A stretch of 64,000 bases of DNA from NCBI GenBank assembly GCA_033964015.1, contig CM066919.1, forward strand, positions 4,306,101-4,370,100. The letters run 5' to 3'. Positions 45,501-57,500 of the stretch are shown here, one piece after another. The notes under the pieces were generated by a model. It searched no databases and had not been told where the DNA came from. It worked only from the letters and a program-made list of their open reading frames with translations. The stretch's first letter is position 1. Each line of letters starts with the position of its first letter. Source of the stretch: Scolanthus callimorphus. Taxonomy: Eukaryota > Cnidaria > Anthozoa > Actiniaria > Edwardsiidae. The translations under genes were made by a program, and so were the position numbers.

Positions 45501-48500
45501 GTCATCGGTCTGATTTAGTGACCAGAATATACTCTATATAATATACCTTGCTGCATCCTTTACACATTATTTTGCCTGTTAATAGATTTTATAAAGATAA
45601 AGAACAGGTCGCCGACGGGCGGGGGAATTATTCCGCAGACTGTTCAACAGGATTTGATAACAGCACTGAAATGGCTTCTCTGATCATGGCTTTAGCGTAC
45701 ATAACAAATAAAGGATTTTGCAAATAATTGATCATCTCTAGGATATGATTGACGACAAATTTTCCATAAATACAATGTGTGGATCGAGCATTATATGTTT
45801 ATTGATGAACACTGTACATATCACGATTAGAAGGCTGGAATTTCGCGTAAAATTTCAAATTCTCACCGACTGGCAAAGTATGTCGCTTAACAAAGAGCGT
45901 TCCAGGGATTCGCTTAGCGCAAACAATTTTGACCTTATTAAATTAAGAACCCTCAGAAAATGATCCTACAAAATATTTATTTGAGTAGGCTCTTGCTGTA
46001 AAAAGTATATATTCTAATCTTCGTTTCCTCTGGCCACGTTTTAACTAGAATTAAACGGTAACCTCGAGGACTTGAACGGCTTTAAAATTGGCAATGAGAC
46101 ACCACTACTTAGTACAAATACCAGAAAACAATCCCCGCCACTTGATGTCAAGAGCGTATTCTAAATTTGTCACTGGCGTTTTCTGCAAAAAGCCAAAGAT
46201 CATAGATGGAAAAATATCGCTTTTTATTTGGTGATCACTAAAACTGGGCGGTAAATATTTCGATGAATAAGGTAGTTGAATTCTGCGTAAGAGGCATATT
46301 GGCGTTTTAGTATAATTACTCAAGCGATTCCGCGAGCTGATTGGTCGAGACGTTCGGAATATTTTGCTTATAACATTGAAAGCATCGGGGATCGCGCGCG
46401 CACTTTATTACGAGAAACTAAAAGAAATATCCCTAAATCCAATTTTTTTTTGCCAAAAATCTTAAAAGTCGCTTGAGTAATTATCCTAAACAATTAGTCG
46501 CCTCAGGCTCCGTAAATATCGGCGAATAGTCACCTCGACTTTGTCTCGGTGACTATTCGCCGATATTTACGTCGCCTTCGGCGACTAATTGTTAATTATT
46601 ACATTATGACATAGCAGGTCATTTGAAAGCAAAACAAAATACTTTTAGCAGGTCAGAGCGCTAGGTTATATTATCAAAATATGTAGAACTACTCTTTGCA
46701 CCATAAATGGCTTCGACTATAAATAGAAATACAAAATGCTCCGCGACTACTTCATAATAACCTCCTGCCTGTTCTCCTATATGGTTATTTGGAAATGTTT
46801 GTTTTCGGATTTCAGGATTCCTGTGACACGCTAAAAATGCCACAGGTTTCCTGCAAGCCGAAAGGAAACGCTTCCGAATAATGCCACAGAAAAACCGGCT
46901 AGCAGCCTAACTTCAGAATTTACCACATCTAATACAATTCAAAATGCAAAGGACGGTGGCTTTTTTCTTCAGGCAATAGTTGCTAGATTGTTTATAGTCG
47001 TCCCAGACATCACTATTCGCCTTTGTCACGATGCCGCCATTTTGTTTCCGGAATGACCCAGCAAAGCAGAAAAAAGCAATGAGCCAATCACCTTTTTTTT
47101 TGTTCTTAAACAAATGTACTTTTTGGTAGCTTGGTCAACTTTTGTACCATAAATCCCAGCATCTGGCTTCGCTTTGCAACACGAGCAAAACCTGCTTGGC
47201 CTCTTTTCCATGCTGAATAAATCGGCTGCAAAATTCAAGATGGCGCTTGAGTGACAAAGGCGAATACAACCTACAAATAGTTTCACACGAGCATGATAAA
47301 AACAAGCATGTCATACAAATCTCCTTACCTGCTTTGCTGCCTATACCCGTAGTGCGGGATTCAGTAGTCCGGGTTGTCTTGGTGACGGTAGAGGAGCCCC
47401 CACCGGGTCCCTTATGTACCTCAGTCTTCTTCTCTGTGGTTGTCTTAACTTCTTCCTTCCCGCCACCATCGGTCTCGTGTACATCCGTGGTCTTCTCCAC
47501 ATGAGTTGTGACTTCCTTGGTGCCTAGAAAAACCCAGACAATTTCATCATCGTCATCATAATCATCATCACCAGGCCATGCCCATAAGTTACGGCTAGGT
47601 GGCGCAGTGTGTTTGCGCACGGCACACTGTGCGTACATTGACACCGGCACCTACAACGAGTTGGCATCTTCCTCTATAGTATGGGACGACCATACACTAT
47701 CTAGCCACAAACCAGTCCATGTATCTCCAACCTCAAACAACCTCTCTATAAGCAACCTCTCCAACCTCTGTATAAGCATTTAGCAACTCACTTTTTCCAA
47801 GAACTATAACATGGAATCTTTTATCTTTTCAAGACGATGTCTTGCCCGCTATCTCCAACTTGCGGGCTCCTGGCCACTTACACAGGCTCTAAGAACTGAC
47901 CTGTGCAACTTAGACATTAGTGAAAGCTACGTTAAGCGAATTTTTACTTTTTTTTATTTTACGGTCCTGAGTTTGAATCAATGACCGGCCAACCGTGTCG
48001 ACTTTTCTCTGCTCCATGTGGCTTGGTCATGACTGTTGTGAAAGTAATTCATAAGACTCCACTATCCAATCAAATGCGATAGTAATTCAACAACAAACCA
48101 ATCAGAAAGCAAGGTGATTCACAATCTCTCCTTCCTAGCGAAGTTCATCACAAGTAACTGTGTAATTGTTTCCTCTATACGATCTGATACCCCCCACCCC
48201 CCGGACAAAAACATACACACTTTAAAAGGAACCTGCTTTACAATATTTGACCAGGGACGTCCCTGATTTGAACGATATACGGCAATTAACATTTTTCTTT
48301 TCACTCTTGTTGCAGTATGATAATAGTCATAATTTGCAGCCCAAAATAAGTTTTGCGAAACTGACTCATTGAACCACACTTGAGTTGAAAATTTTTACTG
48401 GAGTTTTCCAGGATTTTCCTTACCATTCCAGGACTTTCAAGGACTTTCCAGCAAGGAAATGAAAATTCAGGACATTCCAGGATTTCCAGGACGCGTACGA

Positions 48501-51500
48501 ACCCTGGTTATTATCATCAAATCGCCATAATTCTCTCCCCCTACCCGTCAACAGGTTTTTTATTTATTTCTTTATTTATGACAATTTGGGGGGTCTTACC
48601 CAGGGAGGACAGAGAGGAACGGATTTCGAGAGGGAGAGCGTTCCATAGAGGGCAGACACGAACAAAGTGCGAGTCACGGTGAGTGGAGGTGCGCGCGCCA
48701 ATAAGGCGGATGTCGAGCCGCGACAAGTAGAAGAACGAGAAAACTGAATGATATTGGCGATGTTGAGTTGAATCTCACCTATAAAACTGCGAAAAAGAAA
48801 GACGAGGTCTGAGTATTCAAGAAAGTAAGAAAGCGGCAGGAGGTTTTATTTCAAGAGGCGATCTTTATAGTCAAGTTCCAGGCCGCGCAGAATATAACGA
48901 GTGGCACGTCTTTGCACTGCCTCCGAAGTGCGCATTTGGTTAAGTGAGCCAAGAAGAGTAGGTGCCCACACCTGAATGCTGTAGGTAAGATGCGACCTAA
49001 CGAGTGACACATACAGCGTCCTTTGGATATCATAAGGAAGACTGTTAGAGCAGTGTCTTCTTAGGAAGCCTAGCATCTTGTTGGCCTTCGAGACGATTAT
49101 CTTAAGGTTACTGAGAACCTTCGCGCACGTACTCGGAAAAAAAATCATACAACTCTTTAGTTTAACCAAAACATGTCAACCTATATATCGTTGGAAAGCT
49201 TATAAATGGACTAGCAGACTATGACAAAAAGAAATAACTTTTTGATAAACAGAATTTTTTTGAAGGTTTTATTAAAAATGTGGGTGTGACACTTTCAAGA
49301 GCTATCGCTGCCGAACTGCTTGACCTTGACTCCCAAGTAAAACATTGTTTTAATCCTTAAAGGTGTTCTCAAAAACCGTGTCTGCGTTTTTAAAATTTTG
49401 CGTTGTTTAAAAGTTATGGAACTTTTAAATTTCCAAGGTCAAATTTTATAGAATTTTCACGCTCTAAAAATATAAAAAAATCATAACTTTTGAAGTAAAC
49501 AAAATTTTAAAAAACGCAGACACGGTTTTTGAGAAACACCTTTAAGGATTAAAACGCTGTGTTTCTTGGGAGTCAAGGTCAAGCAGTTCGACGGCGATAG
49601 CTCTTGAAAATGTCACACTCAATTTTTTTATAAAAGCTTTAAAAAAATTCTGTTTAATAAAAAGGTACTTCTTTTTGCCATAGCCTGCTAGTCCATTCTA
49701 TAAGCTTTCAAACGATATATAGGTTGACATGTTTTGGTTAAACTAAGGACGAGTATGATCTTTTTTCCGAGGACGGGCGCGAAGGTTCTCAGTAACCTTA
49801 ACGTGCTCAGACCAGGAGAGATCACGAGTCACCTGGAAGCCGAGATCACGAGCAGACTCCACCGTCTTAAGAGTCACACCGTCTAGGGTGTAGGCTCTCG
49901 GTAGACTGTTACGTTTACGGGTGATTCGTAGATTTTTGCACTTTGTGGGCTGAAACATGAGCTCGTTGTTCAATGCCCAGGTGGATAGAGCGTCCAGATC
50001 TGATTGAAGAGAGCTGATGTCGCTACAAGTTCTAATTGGACGAAAGCATTTTGTGTCGTCGGACGAACATCGCAACGCGGGACGAGTTGACGCTATCCGG
50101 GAGATCGTTAATGTAGAGCATGACTGCCCGCACATCATCTACGTGCATAAAATCCTTTAAGGCCACTAACCAACATCATCCACATCGCAAGGAAAATCCG
50201 CATATCCATTATTACCGCTACTTTACCCGTATCAACTCCAACCATCATCCCTTTCATTATAACCATAATTTGAATTACCTTCTCCATCTGGTTCCACCTG
50301 CTTCGTCTCAGACACCTCAGAACTAGCACATTCCCCTTTACTGGCTGCTTCCTTCACTTTCTTCTCTTGCTCAATTTGTGCTCGGAATTTTGAAAGCTGA
50401 CTTCTATCCTTGATATTAATTTGTGGAGTTTCAACCCTAGCAAATAAAAAGAAAGACAGTGAAATCGAGAACTGAACGGAAAAATTTAGAATTTTCATTT
50501 TACAAATCCATAAAGTAAGAACTATGGTATAGTACTAATACTAATAACAGTGCAAACAAATGACAAAATGAATGCATGCAAATCATAATGTGCAACATGC
50601 AATGGTAACCATGACAACAAACTTGTGATGTCAGCAAACCAACACCAGCATAGCAGCAATGGCTTCGTTTAATACAATAACATGACAAATATACATGTGG
50701 ACATCGCTAAATAGTATTATAATGGTACAAGATGAACGAAATATACTCCCCGACATTTACAATACATATTCAATACTATAACATTTCAAACAAATAACAG
50801 TACAATCAGTACAGGAAGAGAACGAACACTTGCCATCATCAACGGTCAATTCTAAGTTTGCTAGCTTGAAATGAAAAGCGTGTTCACCTGGGTACATTGA
50901 GTAGCTGCAAGGAGGTTTTAAAAGCTCATTGGGAGCAGTCGGGCGAAAACATCCATCATCACATTTTTCTTTAGCTGTTTTTCTTTGCTTTTTTGCGTGC
51001 AGGCAAACGAAATGCCGAGTGAATTGTTGTAGTGATTAAAGACGCTAACAGCAACCAATTCTCTTATAATTGATTCCGTTGCTGAGAGCATCTGTTCTGC
51101 TTTTCTCCTACAATACAATAAATATGTTACAAGTGCATATGGAAATAGCTTACAATGAAGGACAGAAACTACATTTGCGATGGCGCAAGTGAAAGCAACA
51201 CGGCATACGGCACATGCAGACATGCACGCGGGATACATAACACGTCACAGTGACCCATTTACAGTGATATGTCGTTAAACATACAGTAAAACCCTCAAGC
51301 ATGCTTCATGCAACAGTAAACATCATAGACTAGACGAAATATCAGAAAATTGCAATATTTAAGGCGCATGAGGCATTTTTTAGTAAAAGCTGGCAACAAG
51401 AGTTTTCTTATGTAATTTTTCACGCTGAATCCGAATTTTCTTGTTGCCATCCCTGATTTTGCATTTTAATGGTTGAAAATGACGTCATCATGCGCGAACC

Positions 51501-54500
51501 CCTTAAAATAGTTTTGTCGCTATATTTCAAATTCGAACGATATTTAACTTGAACAAGATAGTTTAGAATGTTCTATACGAAAAATTGTCGTATTATTCGG
51601 ATATGGCGCTGCTGTGATATTCAAAATGGCGGATCCAAGATGGACGCCATATCGTCAAATTTGATTTTTAGAAACTATCAGTCTGGTAGTCAAAAAAGAC
51701 ATGGAAATAAATACCTGACAATGAATTCAAGGTATCACAGTATGAAATACAGTGCTGCTGGTCGAATGAAGCCATATTAAATATATAAAAGGCAAATCAA
51801 TATGAAAAGGTGAATCAGATTCACCGCCGCTTGATTTTACGATCTAAACGATATCACCATTTTTCGATGATCATCCTTAGTCCCGGCAACAAAACTGTGC
51901 CTTTGAAGTCCTTATATCAAAAGTTCGTTCACAACGATCATGCCGATCTGCTGCCCCCGTGGCATAAATCGAAAAACAGCGGAAACCTCAGGACCAGCAG
52001 AAAACCTCAAAAGGAAACTTCAGACAAGAAAGGGGTTGGAATAGGAAAGGGCTTTCAACCATAGAGAGGAAAGCTACTCCGAGGACAAATTAAAGTCTTA
52101 CATTCGCTACGTTTGCTTAGAAGTTCAAAGTTGCTACCACCAGGCTATACTATAAAAAAAAAATGGAAAAGGCTGGAGCAACGCCTAAATTGCCATAGAA
52201 TTATTTCCCCTTTTATCCTTGCTTTTTTCTTATCATTATTATTCCTGTGCGTGTAAGAGGAATATTCTGCATGCATTTAAAACAATAGTCGTAGATGTAG
52301 TTGACTCAGGGATAGGCTTTGAAATCAATAGTCATAGTGAGAACTTTCACAGTAGCGACGACTCAGTTGCTATAATTTTGTGGATTTGCGCTTCCTACCT
52401 AAATTCATTAACAACATCATATATTTGCCTATATATTATTCTCTTTCCACCATAATCGTCAGTTGCTACTTTTTATGTATTGCAAAATCGTTTAAGTTTT
52501 GTCTTTTATTTGTTTTTAAGTTTAGCCTTTGAACGTGATGGCCTCAAACAATCAACGTATATTCAAAATGGCGGCACGGCGGCCATCTTGGATCCGCCAT
52601 TTTGGATGACGTTCTACGCCCATCAATCACCCTATCCCATAATATAGATACATTTTTTGAATATCACATTGCCACTTATACATTTGAATTTCACTGGCCG
52701 TTAAAATTTGAAAAGAAAAATCGGCGAAAAATTCATTGTAGAGGTTTGTGTGACAGCTGTCAATCATGACGTCATTTCACCTCTTAAAATGCAAAATCTG
52801 CGTTGGCAACAAAAAATTCGGATTCAGCGTAAAATTTCGCATAAGATGGCACTTGTTGCCAGCTTTTACTAAAAAATGCCTCATGAAGTACGATTTTCCG
52901 AAAGTTCGTCTAGTCTATCAGGAGCGAGAGTGAATTGGGAAAATTTAGCGTCTGGAGTAAAGGCATGGGTCGCGTAGCACTGCTCGGAAGACCTTAACTC
53001 TACTGGATTGAAGCACCCCACAACAAAACAAAACAAACAAAACAGACAAACACAAACAAACAACGACAGAGCACTAGGACAATGTGTATCAAGTCAATAG
53101 CGTTAGATCTTCCGAGTAAGCTACTACATTATGGATAGTAAACATATACCCCGATTTAAAGTCACCTGGTCCTCATCAAACATCATCCTAATCAAGTTTA
53201 AAGGAAACCCCGGCTGTCAAGCCACTTCAGGTCCGGATAGAAGTAAAACAACTGAAAAACATTTCTTGAACATGTCTAATTGGAAACGAATCCCATGCAG
53301 CCTATTTAGCTTTATCGAGCTTCGAATTTGAATTGACCGTTTTCATGATCTTGTGAGAACTATACCCTTGAGCAGTTCCGAATCGTCCTGGCGAAGACGG
53401 CTTTTGTTATTCAAAACAGACAAGCATGGTTCTCATCTCATTTATGTTTCGTGCGCAACATCGTGACAACTGCCAATTGCGAGGGCGCCGCCATATTGGA
53501 AATGTGACACGTATCTATTTATTCTACATACAATGACAGATGTATCATGCGCTCCTAGGATGCAAGTGACTTTAATATCAGGTACGGTTATAGTGCAATA
53601 TGGTTAATAACATACGTCATACATGCCACACACGTTATTGAAAGCGAAATCACTAATAGAGGATCATGGTGCATGGTGTCGTGCTGCAAAAACAGCGAAA
53701 CCTCCAGTCATTAGATGAACCGGTGCGTTGTGTTTTCTTGGAAGAAAAGTGTTCTCAGAATGTTAGCGTGCAGGTGCAATCACGTGCTTGTGAAATATTT
53801 TTGGCATGCGATGTTAGTGCACGTGCTTCGGTGGTATAACGTGCCGTGTTGCTTATTTGTGCCCACGTTTTTAACATCTAACGCTACAAGTAGGCGACGT
53901 CTAGTCTTAGCACGACAGGTGCACAGGTAAAGGCAGACAAGAGTGTCGCTTGCATGTACGGAAGAACTCTAATCTGTGCCCTTGCAACTGAAGAAATATT
54001 TTTTATAGAAGAACAGATGATTCTAATGTTTTAAAAGAATCAACGAAGGGCCAATAGGTGGGAGCACGAGTGCGAAAAAAAATAAGTATAATAGCTTCGT
54101 GTCGTGGAAGACCTAGAGAACGTTCACAACCCCTTTAAGCACCATACGTATATGGTCAGAGGGGGAGAAAAAACCAGGCCAGAATTGCATATTCCTCGAA
54201 AAAAGCAATGTTAATCTTCACATCCTCCTCAGTACTCATGCAGACGAAAATGGAAAACAAAATATCCTGCAAGGGCAGTAACCTTCGATGACCATACAAG
54301 TGAGGGGGAAGAAAGAGAGGACTTGTAAGGAAGATAGCTAAAGAAAAAAAGGTGCCAGCAACATTATGGGTAAAACTGAAAGGCGATTGAAATGCGCCAT
54401 CACGTCTGGCGAGAAAGTCGAGAGATAGAGGGAGATCAAGTAACATGCCTTTGGCCAGGAAAGTGCTATACACCAGGAAGAACTTCGACTGAGGAAACAA

Positions 54501-57500
54501 TGATCGAGTTTGTAAGATACCGATCAAACTTCTGGGTGAATGCTCGATAAATGGCGATAGAGTGATGCAGGCTTGGCGATAGTCTCATACAGATGGGAAA
54601 AGAGATGAAGAGGAAGAAGATACGTATGAACGAGGTCAGAATGAGGTCAGAACCTCAGCGAGAATCCTAACTGACATTCTAATTTCTAGAAACAGAACTC
54701 ATTGGGGCGATGCTTGTGTCGTTCTCCCATCAGGCACGATCTTCATACAGCCCATTTTTCATACAATTAACGACGTGACACAAAACCGAGTGCTGTGCAG
54801 TGCGAAGTGCGATGACACCATGCTTTAACATCCTCTTGCTGCAAGTCGGTGGACGGCTCTAAAGATTGAATTAAAATTAGACGGTTATATGAGCGACAAC
54901 AAACACTAACGGACAAGAGCAAATAAGCAATAAACAACACGTAGAGCACAGGTGGCGCGTTTTGACTGGCATGGGCGAGACGTTTGCAATGTTAATGCAT
55001 TTGATTACTAATGACAACATTGAACAAAATTAATTGCAATGACGGACATTCTTTCTTTAGTCTGTAGGCATAGGGAAAGGGCCCCGAAAAGCGTTCGAAA
55101 ATAAATTGAATATATGATTCACTTAGAGTTATAAAACAAAAAGGACATCAAATATCTTGATTAAAAACACAGAAGACAAAGGAGCAGCTGAGGAAATAAA
55201 CAACCGGAAACATAGCGGATTTCACACGACTCACATGACTGTCAAGACTTGTTATGTAATTGCGATTGCTTTGCGTTCTCATTGGCTACCGGTTTTTCTC
55301 AGCCAATCAAATTCTGTAGTATTAATGTAATTACTTAGTAATTGGTTCGGCTTGCAATTGGCTAAGAAAAAAGCCATTTATGAGCAAGTCGTGATTTCTC
55401 TCTATTCTGATTGGCTAGTGATTGCTCAATTGCAATTGTTTTCACGACAGTCATGTGAAAACCGCTCTAAATGAGACTGACAAACTAAACAGTTGAACGG
55501 AATTAACTCACCATTTGATGTTACCAGACGACATCTTTCGTCCCGTTGAAGGCCGTCTCGCGGGAAACGAAGGGCTCAGTGCGGCAGGGTTTTCCTCGCT
55601 CTCAGGGGCTACCTGTGGGTCTTCATTCTCGTCATTACTTCCGCCATCAGCACCTGCAACGACTTTCTTAGGCAAGGGAGGCACGTAAGTAGAACCCTTC
55701 CTCAGGTTCTGCGACCAGTTGGGTCTCTCTCCGGATGAGCCTCTTCTGCTTTGTACAGGTACACTTCCTGTTCGCTTGAGACCAGATCTGAAGTCTTGCT
55801 TCTCGTGTTTTACTTTCGATTCTGGGACTGGGAAATTATGCATAACATTTCGCTTTCTTTGAGACATTACGAATTCCACATCCTCATCACTGGGTTCAAC
55901 TTTCGGAGGAACAAATTGATAATTCTGTGCATTGGGCTTCGCCGACTCTTGCTTGTCGGCTTCACGTTCGTCCTTTCCCTTGTTAAGCAAATTGAACAGA
56001 TCAGAACTGGAAATCCTTCTTTTCCCTTGACCTGAGGTCGGCTCGTTATTCTCAGATTCGTCATCTTTTTCTCGCTTAGTAAACAAAGATTGCCGCTCTC
56101 CTGTGAGTTTTCTAGACACCGGCGCACTACCCGGAGTTTTTCTGAGGACGCTTCGGAAATCGACTTTTTCGCCGCGAGGAGAGGGCTTGTTCTGGAAAGT
56201 AGAAATTTTTCCGGAAACTGAAACTTCTCTGGGCGTTTTCTTGAGCTGGCTTTTGAAGTCAAATTTCTCCTTACCCGTGGCGGAAGTGACCTTTTTTGCT
56301 GTGATCTCCTCTCGCTTTGGTTTTTCTTCCAGAGTAGGAGGAGTGCCGGCGACAATGCCGAGAATTTTTAGCGACGGGGGAGGAGAAAACACCGGGGCTT
56401 GGTTCTCGAAATCCGAAGCACTGGACGTCGGGCTTCGAGAAGAAATCGGGCTTCGAAGAGAGGAATGCGAAGAAGAGTCATCTTCAGAGTCATAACGAGT
56501 TTCCTTTCTGGTTTCTTCCCCAAATTCAGGGTCCTTAAAGCGTCTATCAAGCAACGTATCCGTCGCAAACTTCTCAATCGAATATTCTTCATGTGACTCA
56601 CTTTTATTTGTCTCAAGCTCATCTGAGTTTTGTTTATTATCTGGGTCAGATCGGTATGAACCTGCATAAGTTCTCTCTTCAGCATTGACATCAGGGGACC
56701 CGTGTCGCTCATGCGTCTCCCCATTGACCCTTGCTGTGTCTTCTTCGCTCGACCTAAGCCTCGTTCTAGTTTTAAGCTGAGCTATCTTACTGTAGCCCGG
56801 ACGAGTTCTCCCGTCTTCCTCATCTGCCGTATCCTGTATCTTCTGATAGTTCATACTTGTTTTCAAGACGCCGCTGTGGGTATCCTTTTTCTTCAAAGGT
56901 CTAGTCAACTGTGGCGACGTATCCTTTTCAGTGTATTTTGTTGTTTTGAGATGTGCTACATTTCCCAAGGCTTTCCTATCGCTTGTGCCTATAAGGTAGA
57001 CAAGCTTGCTCGGTTAGATTTGCTACATATTGGGCTACTAACCTGGGTAGTTTGGCCTTGAGGGCAGCTATTTTGGAGGCCCCGGGAGAATCTGAAGAAC
57101 CTTTGCTCACATCGGCTCTCTTCTTGGCTAAAGTAAGCAAGTACATTAGACAGACAACAACTACAATCGTCAGTAAACAAAAGGGGAATCAAGAGTAGTA
57201 GTTAAACCGCAGATCAAGCGCTGGCGTATAAGCTCACTGCAGAACGCTTCACAAAATTCTGGTCCTTTAATTCCAAATATGGAAATTTTCTTCTAAGTAG
57301 GAAAGTAGTTGCTATTCATCATTTTATTACAATTTTACTTACCTTTGCTAACTTTTACCTTGCGAATTCGAGTCCTCAACACCTTGCGAATTTCAAAGGC
57401 GCTTAATGGTAATTCTTTAAGCTGGAGATGAAGATGGGAAAAGCACATCAATAGACCTTAATTATTCTCATGGAGGTATGCGTACGAAAGAAACTCGTTT

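Noticed and set aside
50918..51238. Minus-strand frame with [18 protein letters not shown] as an additional smoothelin exon
   Set aside because: Exons d and e already join in phase (completing a Trp codon) without it, and no good donor follows.
54156..54527. Minus-strand hydrophobic frame of 123 codons
   Set aside because: No recognisable domain, no splice context; lies in a smoothelin intron and its complement is purine-rich, which readily gives Phe/Leu/Ser-rich chance frames.
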